Origin: Lampropedia puyangensis
Lineage (GTDB): Bacteria > Pseudomonadota > Gammaproteobacteria > Burkholderiales > Burkholderiaceae_C
Direction of reading: 5' to 3'
Length of the DNA stretch: 44,563 nucleotides
Assembly: GCF_004833285.1 (NCBI RefSeq)
Contig: NZ_STFG01000025.1
Coordinates: forward strand, 1-44,563
Part shown: positions 25,639 to 34,233 of the stretch, one piece after another
Position numbering within the stretch: position 1 is the first letter of the stretch
Layout: each line of letters begins with the position of its first letter
Made by a program: the position numbers and the translations under genes
Notes under the pieces: generated by a model
The model's input: the letters and a program-made list of their open reading frames with translations, nothing else
Database searches by the model: none
Told to the model about the DNA's origin: nothing

Positions 25639-28377
25639 ATGGCCCTGTTTCCTTTTTTCTCTCGTAAGCCCACTGAGCCACCAGCCCCAGTTGCTGCGCC
25701 AGTGGCCAAAACACCGCCCCCACCACACCCGCTTGATGCGGTGACGGGAGGTGTTTTTTCTGCTACCAGCTCCGCACAGCGCCTGGAATGCGTATCCCAA
25801 TGGCTGGCCAGCAATCCTGAACCCGCCCTTTTGCAACAAGTTTACAAAGCCCTGAGCGCCAGCGACAAAGGCGCTGCCAAACCTATTCGCCAACGTATGA
25901 ACGATATTCGCCAATCCAATCATCAGGAAGAAGCCAGCCAAGACTGGGCAGCCAAGGCAGAGAAAATCCTTTCGGCCAACACCTTCCATATAGCCGATGG
26001 CATGGCATGGTTGCGTGATGCAGCCAAAGCAGGTGCCCCGCTCTCGAAAGAACCTTTGTCTGAGCTGCGCAGCCGCATTGCCGACCAGATCAAAGCCCTG
26101 GAAGAGTTACAACACAAAACCATGGTGCAAAAAGAAGCCGCTGTTCTGTTGGCTCAACGGATTGACGTACTCTCAACCAAGCCTTGGCAGCAAGCAGCTG
26201 AAGCCGCCACAGGCCTTGCTCAAGATGTACAAAAATGGAACTCCCATGCAGGTGAATTGGTAGCTGCCCCACTATGGAGTAGCGTTGAGCCCCGTCATGC
26301 CAATGCCATCGAGAGCTCTCGCGTACAACTGACACAGGTATTTGAAGCCTTCTCTGCCGCGCTTGAGCAAGCAAAGCAAGCCGCAGAAGACCCGAAAGCG
26401 CCACTTCCGCAAGTTCAAGTTTGGGCCGATGAATTGCGCGCATTGCACGGCCTGCAAAGCCCCGCCGATCATGCTGCAACAGCAGCAACAATGACACCGG
26501 AGCAACAAGCTTTGGTGACTTCTGCAATCAAAGCACTTGAAACAACCATCAAACAGGGCCAATCCAAGCAAAGCAGCCAGGCAGCTGCTGCACTGCGTGA
26601 CATGCTCAAGGAAATGGGCGGCTCAGTAGATGCGGAATTAGAGCGTCGCATCAACCGTGCATTGATTGATGCGGGCGACTTGCAAGGCTGGCAACGTTGG
26701 GGCGCCAACCAAGTTCGTGAAGAACTGATTGCACGTGCCGAAGGCTTGACCCAACCCTCAGGCGATCAAGCACCGCAAGGCAACAAAACCCTCCAGACAC
26801 AAGTGCGTGAACTGCACGAGCAGTGGCGCCAGGTTGATCGTTCCAGCCCTCCGAACGGGCATTTGTGGAAGCGCTTTGACGAAGCCATGAGCAAGGCTCG
26901 TGAAATCGTGGATGAGTGGCTCAAAAAAGTCAAAGCAGAAGCGCAAGCCCACAAATCCGAACGCCAAACCGTTATCGACGAAGTACGCGCTTTTGCCGCA
27001 TCGCTAGGCGAGCAAGTGGACCTCAAAGCATTGCAGCGCCAGTTGCAACAATTTTCGAATCGCTGGCGCAATGCCGGGCATGTGAACGACAAAGTCTTCG
27101 GTCAATTGCAATCGCAATGGAAAGAAGTGTACGAGCTGGCCAGTGCCCCGCTCGAGCAGGCACGTAAATACAGCGCAGACATTCGCCGCAGCTTGATTGA
27201 AGAGGCCAAAGACCTTGGCGCGCGTGCGCAACTCGACATTCGTGCCATCAAAACGCTGCAGCAACGCTGGCAGAGCGAAGCACAATCAGTTCCCTTGGAT
27301 CGTAAGCTCGAGCAAAAACTCTGGGACGCATTTCGCCAACCGCTTGACCAAGCTTTTCAGCGTAAAGATACCCAACGCAATCAAGCTGAAGCTGCTGCAT
27401 CGGTCCATGATCAAGCTGTCTTGAGTGCTGCACAAGCCGTAGAAGAGGCCATCGCAGCCGGTCATGCACAAGCTATTCGCGATGCTATGGATGCACTGCA
27501 AGTAGCCGTGCGCACAGCCCCTGCGGCGCCTTCTACCGATGCCGCAGTTGCAGAGCCAGTCGCGCAAGCGTCGGTTCAGACTGCCAACACCGAAGAAGCT
27601 GAGACTTCAGAGTCAGTACAGAATGCTGAATCTGAGACGGATTCCTCAGCAGTGCCAGATACAACAGGGACAGCCAGCGAAGTTCCAGCAGCAGAAGTGG
27701 CACCAGCAGCCCCTTCCGTAGCCCCAAAAGTCGTGATTGCCGTTCGCGGCGATGATCGTCCAGGAGCATCAGGCAGCGCCAAAACCGCAGCAACCCGCGA
27801 AAGCAATACTCGCGACGGACGTCGCCCAAGCGCTCGTGATGGACGCGATGACCGCCGTAATGGGCACGACAGCCGCCAACAGCGCGATCGCGCCGAGCGA
27901 CCTGCGTTGGCTCCACGCTTAGGTGACCGGGCCTTCCGTGCGCAGCGCAATGCGATGGACAATGCCCAAGCCGCTCTTCGCAAACTGTCTGCCCAAGCAC
28001 ATGGCGAAGCAGTGACACAACTGCTGGACGCATGGAAGAGCCGCAGTGCCGACGCACTGCCTGCCCAAGCGCAAATCAGCAAACGCGTCAGCGGCCCGCA
28101 GTGGAACAATTGGAAAACGGCAATTGGCCAACCAGCTGCAAGCAACGACAAAGCAGCCGAAGCGGTTTTGCGCCTGGAAATGGCCGCAGAAGTTCCTACG
28201 CCAGCCGACTTCATGGGCGATAGACGCACACTCCAACTACAGCTGTTGACACAAAAGAATGCGGCCAGTCCATCTGAAACATGGGTAAACGATTTGCAAA
28301 CGGTACTGGCAACGCCTGCAGATGACACTACGGGTAAGCGCCTACAATCAGCACTGAAGGTATTGCTCAAACGTTAA
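25639..28377 (+). CDS. Large DUF349-domain protein
   Basis: A 912-residue, mostly helical, Ala/Gln-rich protein with repeated DUF349-like segments (LHEQWRQV at about 395, QFSNRWRNAG at about 472, LQQRWQSEAQ at about 540, with Trp-Arg pairs at regular intervals). An N-terminal LFPFFSRKP tag and Pro-rich stretch come first. Residues about 647-694 are Ser/Glu/Ala-rich and acidic, and about 720-755 are Arg/Asp-rich (RRPSARDGRDDRRNGHDSR), so this part is probably disordered and may bind nucleic acid. A last helical domain follows. The molecular function of DUF349 is not established. The frame is open from 25621, but ATG 25639 has GGAG about 12 bases ahead. Confidence 0.88.
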   Translation: MALFPFFSRKPTEPPAPVAAPVAKTPPPPHPLDAVTGGVFSATSSAQRLECVSQWLASNPEPALLQQVYKALSASDKGAAKPIRQRMNDIRQSNHQEEASQDWAAKAEKILSANTFHIADGMAWLRDAAKAGAPLSKEPLSELRSRIADQIKALEELQHKTMVQKEAAVLLAQRIDVLSTKPWQQAAEAATGLAQDVQKWNSHAGELVAAPLWSSVEPRHANAIESSRVQLTQVFEAFSAALEQAKQAAEDPKAPLPQVQVWADELRALHGLQSPADHAATAATMTPEQQALVTSAIKALETTIKQGQSKQSSQAAAALRDMLKEMGGSVDAELERRINRALIDAGDLQGWQRWGANQVREELIARAEGLTQPSGDQAPQGNKTLQTQVRELHEQWRQVDRSSPPNGHLWKRFDEAMSKAREIVDEWLKKVKAEAQAHKSERQTVIDEVRAFAASLGEQVDLKALQRQLQQFSNRWRNAGHVNDKVFGQLQSQWKEVYELASAPLEQARKYSADIRRSLIEEAKDLGARAQLDIRAIKTLQQRWQSEAQSVPLDRKLEQKLWDAFRQPLDQAFQRKDTQRNQAEAAASVHDQAVLSAAQAVEEAIAAGHAQAIRDAMDALQVAVRTAPAAPSTDAAVAEPVAQASVQTANTEEAETSESVQNAESETDSSAVPDTTGTASEVPAAEVAPAAPSVAPKVVIAVRGDDRPGASGSAKTAATRESNTRDGRRPSARDGRDDRRNGHDSRQQRDRAERPALAPRLGDRAFRAQRNAMDNAQAALRKLSAQAHGEAVTQLLDAWKSRSADALPAQAQISKRVSGPQWNNWKTAIGQPAASNDKAAEAVLRLEMAAEVPTPADFMGDRRTLQLQLLTQKNAASPSETWVNDLQTVLATPADDTTGKRLQSALKVLLKR

Positions 28378-28409
28378 GCGCCTTATTGAACCAGCAACCT
28401 GCATAAATC

Positions 28410-28446
28410 GAACCGCCTAAGCCTTCCGGCCTCTGGCGGTTTTTTG
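28410..28446 (+). terminator. Rho-independent terminator after the DUF349 gene
   Basis: AACCGCC (28411-28417) and GGCGGTT (28435-28441), with an inner GCC-TTCC-GGC stem, are followed by TTTTTG. It lies about 33 bp after the stop. Confidence 0.85.
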
Positions 28447-28622
28447 TTTTTGAGTTCACGGGTTATCCGGGCTACGCAGAAGCATCTCTCCCCCAAAACC
28501 TAGAATAGGAAAGCAGCTAAAAAGGCCTCTGTGTTTAAAGGTAGCTTGTTTTCCGGCCCCTGGCTACGATATACGGCGTTACGTTTTCCACCAATTAACT
28601 ATCTATGGGCAGAGGCATTATC

Positions 28623-29159
28623 GTGAAAGAGTCTTTCATTACATTGGGCGCAGGGTGTTTTTGGTGCACTGAAGCCGTGTATTCCCAAGTTAAAGGAATT
28701 ATCAGTGTGGAGTCTGGCTATACCAATGGCCAGCAACCTGCTCGCCCTAGCTATGAACAAGTGTGCACCGGTACAACTGGCTATGTAGAAGTGGTTAGAC
28801 TTGGTTTTGATCCCAGCCTCATCAGTGCCGCAGAGATTCTTGAGATTTTCTTCACCATCCACGACCCCACCAGCCTCAACCGCCAAGGTGCAGATGCAGG
28901 GACTCAATATCGCAGTGGCATCTATGTGGAAGATGAGTCGCACCGCAGCATTGCTCAAAGCTTAATTCACGAAATCGATTCCAGCGGAGTTCTTGGCAAA
29001 CCAGTCGTTACCGAAGTGCAGTCCCTACGCAACTATTGGGCCGCAGAAGACTACCACCAACGCTATTTCGAACAGCACCCCTACCAAGGCTATTGCGCAG
29101 CCGTGATTGGCCCCAAAGTCGCAAAGTTCAAACAGACTTTTCAGCGCCTACTAAGCTGA
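28623..29159 (+). CDS. msrA: Peptide methionine sulfoxide reductase A
   Basis: Repairs oxidised methionine (the S-sulfoxide). The 178-residue protein starts MKESFITLGAGCFWC, with the catalytic Cys in the GCFWC motif (Cys12), and shows YTNGQQPARPSYEQVC, HDPTSLNRQGADAGTQYRS and YHQRYFEQHPYQGYC, where a resolving Cys is near the end. The GTG at 28623 has AGAGG seven bases ahead; an ATG at 28605 would add six residues and has no ribosome site, so the GTG is preferred but not certain. It is a single gene with its own upstream space. Confidence 0.93.
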   Translation: MKESFITLGAGCFWCTEAVYSQVKGIISVESGYTNGQQPARPSYEQVCTGTTGYVEVVRLGFDPSLISAAEILEIFFTIHDPTSLNRQGADAGTQYRSGIYVEDESHRSIAQSLIHEIDSSGVLGKPVVTEVQSLRNYWAAEDYHQRYFEQHPYQGYCAAVIGPKVAKFKQTFQRLLS

Positions 29160-29684
29160 ATTAGATGCACACATGGCTTATACCTGCTTCTGCAGAGGCG
29201 CTCCATCTATCGAAGGATGGGCTGCTAGCATGTACCTCCTCGTTTAGCTCCAAAAAGCAAGTCAATGAGACCGTTTCCACATTGATCTCTCTAGTGGCAT
29301 GCTTCGATCCACGCTACGTATGTATTGTATGGAGGCACGCCTGCGACACGCTTTGATTTTTCTCAACACATCGGTTGTGTGATTGCGACAGGGGTTGAGA
29401 GTGGCGCGCCTGTTCCATCAGATTTTCAGGATGTCGCTTATGCCTTCAAAAATCGCTATTTTTCATATTATGAATTGGCATTCAAGGCATGAAAACAACT
29501 TATGCTGCAGCGCGGCATAATTTTTCCAATGAAAAAATTTATTTTACATTGAGATATGTTCCATATAAATAATTGATTTTTCTTAATAAATAATTAGTCA
29601 TATATAAGACACAAGATATCAATTCTTCATCTTGCTCAGCTAAAGTTAGCTCCAACGCATCCACTTTTATACAGGAGTAACTCG
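29160..29684 (+). other. AT-rich upstream region of aceA
   Basis: About 525 bp without a recognised gene. The first half (to about 29450) is of mixed composition with no credible frame. The second half (29450-29640) is strongly AT-rich, with near-palindromic TTTTTC-CAAT-GAAAAA around 29521-29538 and -10-like sequences TATAAA (about 29564) and TATATAA (about 29601). The aceA promoter and sites for a catabolic regulator are expected here; none could be named. Confidence 0.45.
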
Positions 29685-31004
29685 ATGACCAAGCAACTCA
29701 ACCGCGAACAGCAAATTGCAGCCCTTGAAAAAGACTGGGCAGAAAACCCGCGTTGGAAAAGCGTCAAACGCGCTTATTCAGCAGCAGACGTCGTGCGCTT
29801 GCGTGGCAGTCAACACATCGAATACACATTGGCGCAACAAGGCGCAGAAAAGCTGTGGGCTCGCGTGAATGGTGGCGCAAAAAAAGGCTATGTGAATGCA
29901 TTTGGTGCGATCACAGCAGGGCAAGCCATGCAACAAGCGAAAGCCGGCTTAGAGGCTGTTTATCTGTCCGGCTGGCAAGTTGCTGCAGACGGCAATACCA
30001 GCGAAACCATGTACCCCGACCAATCGCTGTACGCCTACGATTCAGTTCCCACTATGGTCCGCCGTATCAACAACACTTTCAAGCGGGCAGACGAAATCCA
30101 ATGGGGACGCGGCATCAATCCGGGAGATGCAGAGTTCATTGATTACTTCCTGCCCATCGTGGCTGATGCTGAAGCTGGTTTTGGCGGCGTTTTAAATGCC
30201 TTTGAATTGATGAAAAACATGATTGCTGCAGGCGCAGCAGGCGTGCATTTCGAAGACCAATTGGCGGCAGTGAAAAAATGCGGCCACATGGGCGGCAAAG
30301 TGCTGGTGCCAACTCAGGAAGCCATTGAAAAGCTTGTCGCTGCACGCTTTGCTGCTGATGTGATGGGCGTTCCCACTATTGTGTTGGCCCGCACTGATGC
30401 TGAAGCAGCCAATTTGATTACCAGCGACCATGATGCAAACGACAAACCATTCCTGACGGGCGAACGTACTCAAGAAGGGTTTTATCGTGTGAAAAACGGT
30501 TTGGAACAAGCCATCAGTCGGGGGATCGCATATGCGCCTTACGCCGATCTGGTCTGGTGTGAAACTGGTACGCCCGATTTGGGTTTTGCCCGTGAGTTTG
30601 CTCAAGCTGTACATGCCTCTTGCCCAGGCAAATTGCTGTCGTACAACTGCTCGCCTTCCTTTAACTGGAAGAAAAATCTGGATGACAAAACGATCGCAGC
30701 ATTCCAAGACGAATTGTCAGCATTGGGCTACAAATACCAGTTCATCACACTGGCGGGCATTCATGTCAACTGGTACAACACCTTCAAGTTTGCAAATGCC
30801 TACGCAGGCGGCCAGGGCATGAAACATTATGTGGAAATGGTGCAAGAGCCTGAGTTTGCGGCACGGGAACAAGGCTACACCTTCGTTTCACACCAACAAG
30901 AGGTGGGTGCAGGCTATTTTGATGACGTTACCACCGTTATCCAAGGCGGCAGCTCCAGCGTTAAAGCGCTGACGGGCTCGACAGAAGAAGAGCAGTTTCA
31001 CTGA
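29685..31004 (+). CDS. aceA: Isocitrate lyase
   Basis: The first glyoxylate-shunt enzyme: isocitrate to glyoxylate plus succinate. The 439-residue protein is of the bacterial tetrameric type. The active-site signature KKCGHMGGK has the catalytic Cys at 199, and [19 protein letters not shown] and NCSPSFNWK are also diagnostic. The start follows ACAGGAGTAAC. Malate synthase (aceB/glcB) is not adjacent, so the shunt genes are separate in this genome. A terminator follows at 31073. Expression on acetate or fatty acids is likely, fitting the acyl-CoA dehydrogenase genes further on. Confidence 0.97.
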   Translation: MTKQLNREQQIAALEKDWAENPRWKSVKRAYSAADVVRLRGSQHIEYTLAQQGAEKLWARVNGGAKKGYVNAFGAITAGQAMQQAKAGLEAVYLSGWQVAADGNTSETMYPDQSLYAYDSVPTMVRRINNTFKRADEIQWGRGINPGDAEFIDYFLPIVADAEAGFGGVLNAFELMKNMIAAGAAGVHFEDQLAAVKKCGHMGGKVLVPTQEAIEKLVAARFAADVMGVPTIVLARTDAEAANLITSDHDANDKPFLTGERTQEGFYRVKNGLEQAISRGIAYAPYADLVWCETGTPDLGFAREFAQAVHASCPGKLLSYNCSPSFNWKKNLDDKTIAAFQDELSALGYKYQFITLAGIHVNWYNTFKFANAYAGGQGMKHYVEMVQEPEFAAREQGYTFVSHQQEVGAGYFDDVTTVIQGGSSSVKALTGSTEEEQFH

Positions 31005-31072
31005 TTGCAAGCTGCCCTGCCCTTAGACTTCATCCATGATGGCTTGGGGCTCACGAGGCACATCAAGATGCT

Positions 31073-31097
31073 AAGGCCCGCACATGCGGGCTTTTTT
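31073..31097 (+). terminator. Rho-independent terminator after aceA
   Basis: GCCCGC (31076-31081) and GCGGGC (31086-31091) around ACAT, followed by six T (31092-31097). Confidence 0.9.
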
Positions 31098-31220
31098 ATG
31101 GGAAAATGCCAAGGTTTACAATAACGGTTAGAAGCTTTGCGGAGATTTTGGCGCAAAGACGTCATTCCGGATACTTTACAGATACCTGAAATGCAATGGC
31201 GAACGACGCTTTAAACAGAC

Positions 31221-31334
31221 ATGCTGCCATGTGATGGCGGCGACTGTGCGCCTGTTTGCTCTTTTTTCGACCATTCAAGCGCGGCCTATGCCGCGTTTTC
31301 GTTTTTTATTCTCGCCTTGCTGGTGTTCCCATGA
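31221..31334 (+). other. 37-codon reading frame whose stop overlaps the thrS start
   Basis: From ATG 31221 a frame runs without interruption to TGA 31332-31334, overlapping the thrS ATG (ATGA arrangement). The product would be Cys-containing at first ([13 protein letters not shown]) and hydrophobic at its end ([10 protein letters not shown]). No ribosome site is visible before it and it has no Thr codons, so it is not a classic Thr attenuator peptide. As thrS itself has no good ribosome site, coupling to an upstream frame would make sense, but chance is also possible. Confidence 0.3.
31280..31306 (+). promoter_or_regulatory. Terminator-like hairpin in the thrS leader
   Basis: CGCGGC (31280-31285) and GCCGCG (31290-31295) around CTAT, followed by TTTTCGTTTTTT, lie 25-50 bp before the thrS start codon. 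This has the form of an intrinsic terminator placed inside a leader, as in transcription attenuation. A second small stem, ACATG-CTGC-CATGT, is upstream at 31219-31232. Control of thrS by attenuation is inferred. Confidence 0.55.
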
Positions 31335-33250
31335 TCCACATTACTCTTCCTGATGGCTCGCAACGCGAGTTTGACCACCCAGTATCTGTTGCAGATATCG
31401 CTACGTCGATTGGCCCAGGATTGGCCAAAAACACGGTTGCAGGCAAGGTGGATGGCCGCTTGGTGGATGCCAGCGATGTGATTGACCACGATGCCAAGCT
31501 GCAAATCATCACGCCAAAAGATGAAGAAGGCGTTGAAATCATTCGCCATTCTTGTGCGCACTTGGTTGGTCATGCAGTCAAGCAGTTGTTCCCTCATGCC
31601 AAAATGGTAATTGGGCCCGTCATCGACGAAGGCTTTTACTACGACATTTCTTTTGAGCGCCCCTTCACCAATGAAGATTTGGCGGCCATTGAAACGCGCA
31701 TGAAAGAGTTGATTGCGAAAGATTACGATGTAATCAAACGCATAACTCCGCGCGATGAAGTCATTCGCATCTTCAAAGAGCGTGGAGAAGACTACAAACT
31801 GCGTTTGGTTGAGGACATGCCCAACGAAGCAGCCATGGGCTTGTACTTTCACGAAGAGTATGTGGACATGTGCCGCGGCCCACACGTACCCAACACTCGT
31901 TTTCTCAAAGCGTTCAAGTTAACGAAATTGGCGGGCGCCTATTGGCGCGGCGACTCACGCAACGAACAGCTTCAGCGCATTTATGGGACCGCTTGGGCTG
32001 ATAAAAAGCAACTTGATGCATACATTCAACGTATTGAGGAAGCAGAAAAGCGCGACCACCGCAAGTTGGGCAAAGAGCTCGACTTGTTTCACCAAGATGA
32101 ACACTCTCCGGGTACTGTTTTCTGGCACCCAAAGGGCTGGACTGTTTGGCAGCAAGTCGAGCAGTACATGCGTCGTGTCTACCAAGACAACGGCTACCAA
32201 GAGGTCAAAGGCCCGCAGATTCTGGATAAAACCCTGTGGGAGAAAACTGGCCATTGGGACAAATACCGTGAAAACATGTTCACGACCGATAGCGAAAAGC
32301 GTGAATACGCGCTCAAGCCGATGAACTGCCCCGGCCACTTGCTGATTTTCAACCAAGGCATGAAGAGCTACCGCGATCTGCCGCTGCGTTACGGCGAGTT
32401 TGGCCAATGCCACCGCAATGAACCATCCGGCGGTTTGCACGGCATCATGCGCGTGCGTGCCTTCACCCAGGACGACGGCCACATCTTTTGTACCGAAGAC
32501 CAACTGCAACAAGAAGTGCAACACTTCACGCAATTGCTGCAAGCCGTCTACCGTGACTTTGGCTTTAGCGACATCATTTATAAGGTTGCCACACGCCCTG
32601 AAAAGCGCATTGGTACGGAAGAGAGCTGGGATAAGGCCGAAGGAGCTTTGATTGAGAGCTTGAAAGCCGCTGGAGTTGAATACCGCATTGCCGAAGGTGA
32701 TGGCGCTTTCTACGGGCCAAAACTTGAATACACCCTCCGTGATGCGTTGGGACGCGAATGGCAGTGTGGCACGATTCAGGTCGATCCATCGATGCCTGAG
32801 CGTCTGGATGCCGAATATGTTGGTGAAGATGGCGCCCGCCATCGCCCGCTGATGCTGCATCGTGCGATTGTTGGCAGTTTGGAGCGATTCATCGGGATTT
32901 TGATCGAACACTACGCTGGCGCCATGCCCGTCTGGTTAGCGCCAGAACAAGTGAGCGTGCTGAACATTACTGACGCGCAAGCCGATTACTGTCGCGAAAT
33001 TGTCGCAAAACTCCAAAAAGCCTTGCCGCACAACCCTATTCGTGCAAGCCTGGATCTGCGCAATGAGAAGATCACTTATAAAATACGCGAACATGCCATG
33101 CAAAAAGTGCCTTTCATCCTTGTCGCTGGCGACAAGGAAAAAGCCGCAGGAACTGTCGCAGTTCGCGGCCGAGGCAACCAAGACCTTGGTGTCATGCCGC
33201 TGGAGCAATTCATCACTTTGTTGAGCGAAAAAATCAACAACAAAGAGTGA
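31331..33250 (+). CDS. thrS: Threonine--tRNA ligase
   Basis: Class II synthetase charging tRNA-Thr. The 639-residue protein has the usual order: TGS domain (1-60, [14 protein letters not shown]), editing domain with the zinc-type HxxxH ([11 protein letters not shown] at about 72), catalytic core with [10 protein letters not shown] (zinc Cys333), motif 2 [20 protein letters not shown] and DDGHIF, and an anticodon-binding domain from about 535. The TGS start fixes the ATG at 31331, although no ribosome site precedes it and a hairpin with T run is just upstream. infC follows after about 95 bp, as in the classic thrS-infC operon. Confidence 0.97.
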   Translation: MIHITLPDGSQREFDHPVSVADIATSIGPGLAKNTVAGKVDGRLVDASDVIDHDAKLQIITPKDEEGVEIIRHSCAHLVGHAVKQLFPHAKMVIGPVIDEGFYYDISFERPFTNEDLAAIETRMKELIAKDYDVIKRITPRDEVIRIFKERGEDYKLRLVEDMPNEAAMGLYFHEEYVDMCRGPHVPNTRFLKAFKLTKLAGAYWRGDSRNEQLQRIYGTAWADKKQLDAYIQRIEEAEKRDHRKLGKELDLFHQDEHSPGTVFWHPKGWTVWQQVEQYMRRVYQDNGYQEVKGPQILDKTLWEKTGHWDKYRENMFTTDSEKREYALKPMNCPGHLLIFNQGMKSYRDLPLRYGEFGQCHRNEPSGGLHGIMRVRAFTQDDGHIFCTEDQLQQEVQHFTQLLQAVYRDFGFSDIIYKVATRPEKRIGTEESWDKAEGALIESLKAAGVEYRIAEGDGAFYGPKLEYTLRDALGREWQCGTIQVDPSMPERLDAEYVGEDGARHRPLMLHRAIVGSLERFIGILIEHYAGAMPVWLAPEQVSVLNITDAQADYCREIVAKLQKALPHNPIRASLDLRNEKITYKIREHAMQKVPFILVAGDKEKAAGTVAVRGRGNQDLGVMPLEQFITLLSEKINNKE

Positions 33251-33287
33251 TGCCGCAGCAGCGCTTAGCACCATTGCAAGCACTGCC

Positions 33288-33312
33288 GCCGCCCATCCAG
33301 CATACGGGCGGC
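33288..33312 (+). other. Hairpin between thrS and infC
   Basis: GCCGCCC and GGGCGGC (7-bp perfect arms, 11-base loop), 32 bp before the proposed infC start codon. There is no T run. It may be a leader structure of infC. Confidence 0.4.
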
Positions 33313-33344
33313 TTAACTGAAACCAACCTTTGAAGGTGAGAGCC

Positions 33345-33953
33345 ATAGCTACTGAATACCGAGACCGTCGCCATCGTGAAGAGCGTAAGCACCGTTTGAA
33401 CCGCGAAATTAACGCGCCAGAACTGCGCGTAACTGGCCCTGATAATGAGCCCATTGGCGTGATTAGCCTGCAGGAAGCTTTGCGCATGGCCGGTGATTTG
33501 GATGTGGATCTGGTTGAAATTGCCGCCAATGCAACGCCCCCTGTGGCACGTTTGATTGACTACGGCAAATTCAAATACCAAGAGCAAAAACGCGCTGCGG
33601 AAGCCAAAGCCAAGCAAACCGTGATTGACATCAAAGAAGTCAAGTTCCGCCCTGGTACTGATGATGGCGACTACAACATCAAGCTGCGCAATATTCGCCG
33701 CTTCTTAGAAGATGGGGATAAAGTCAAAATCACTCTGCGCTTTCGCGGTCGTGAAATCACGCACCAAAATCTGGGCCTTGATTTGCTCAACCGTTTGCGT
33801 GATGAATTGGCTGATTCAATCGTTGTGGAGCAATTTCCCAAGCTTGAAGGTCGCCAAATGATCATGATGATCGCACCTCAACGCAAAAAAGCCGCTGGTG
33901 CTCCTAACAGCAAGCCTAAGGCAGCAGAAGCTACAGCACCGCAAGACTCCTAA
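33345..33953 (+). CDS. infC: Translation initiation factor IF-3 (AUA start)
   Basis: IF-3 checks the start codon and keeps ribosomal subunits apart. The 202-residue protein covers the N-domain ([14 protein letters not shown]), the linker ([17 protein letters not shown]) and the C-domain ([30 protein letters not shown]), with an extra Ala/Pro/Lys tail. The best start is the ATA at 33345, preceded by a strong site GAAGGTGAG; reading then begins (M)[18 protein letters not shown]. Alternatives are TTG 33330 and GTG 33336, which overlap the ribosome site. IF-3 genes are known for rare start codons (AUU in E. coli) that allow self-control, so AUA fits. The usual rpmI and rplT do not follow. Confidence 0.93.
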   Translation: MATEYRDRRHREERKHRLNREINAPELRVTGPDNEPIGVISLQEALRMAGDLDVDLVEIAANATPPVARLIDYGKFKYQEQKRAAEAKAKQTVIDIKEVKFRPGTDDGDYNIKLRNIRRFLEDGDKVKITLRFRGREITHQNLGLDLLNRLRDELADSIVVEQFPKLEGRQMIMMIAPQRKKAAGAPNSKPKAAEATAPQDS

Positions 33954-34043
33954 GGCTATAGATAGTGCTCATGGATCAACTGCAAAGGATCTGATGCAGA
34001 GGCTGCTTTAGTCCAGTCGGCTATAACGCTATGCAAGCAACAT

Positions 34044-34080
34044 AAAGCAAAGTGGGCTCTGTGGAGCCCACTTTGCTTTT
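34044..34080 (+). terminator. Long-stem terminator after infC
   Basis: A perfect 16-bp stem, AAAGCAAAGTGGGCTC (34044-34059) and its complement (34064-34079) around TGTG, ending in TTTT. It lies about 90 bp after the infC stop. Confidence 0.85.
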
Positions 34081-34109
34081 CTGCGAGCGCTAAAACCAAG
34101 TGAAATATA

Positions 34110-34141
34110 CCGACTAAGCACCCAATACCGTGCTTAGTCGG
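34110..34141. repeat. Perfect 12-bp inverted repeat of unknown role
   Basis: CCGACTAAGCAC (34110-34121) and GTGCTTAGTCGG (34130-34141) around CCAATACC. No T run follows, so it is unlikely to be a terminator. It sits between the infC terminator and the MFS gene. It could be a regulator site, a processed RNA end, or a dispersed repeat. Confidence 0.55.
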
Positions 34142-34233
34142 CGTAAAACAATCGAAAAGGTTATCATTTGCGATTTTGCTGCATACAGTGATGTTCTGTC
34201 GAACTGTATGTTCCATCCACGCTTGCTGCATTC

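Noticed and set aside
29685-31004. Internal open frames of isocitrate lyase on both strands
   Set aside because: They are shadows of the well-supported aceA reading frame.
34155-34175. Fur box upstream of the MFS gene
   Set aside because: Only about 11 of 19 positions fit the consensus by eye, too weak to list as a feature; mentioned only as context.
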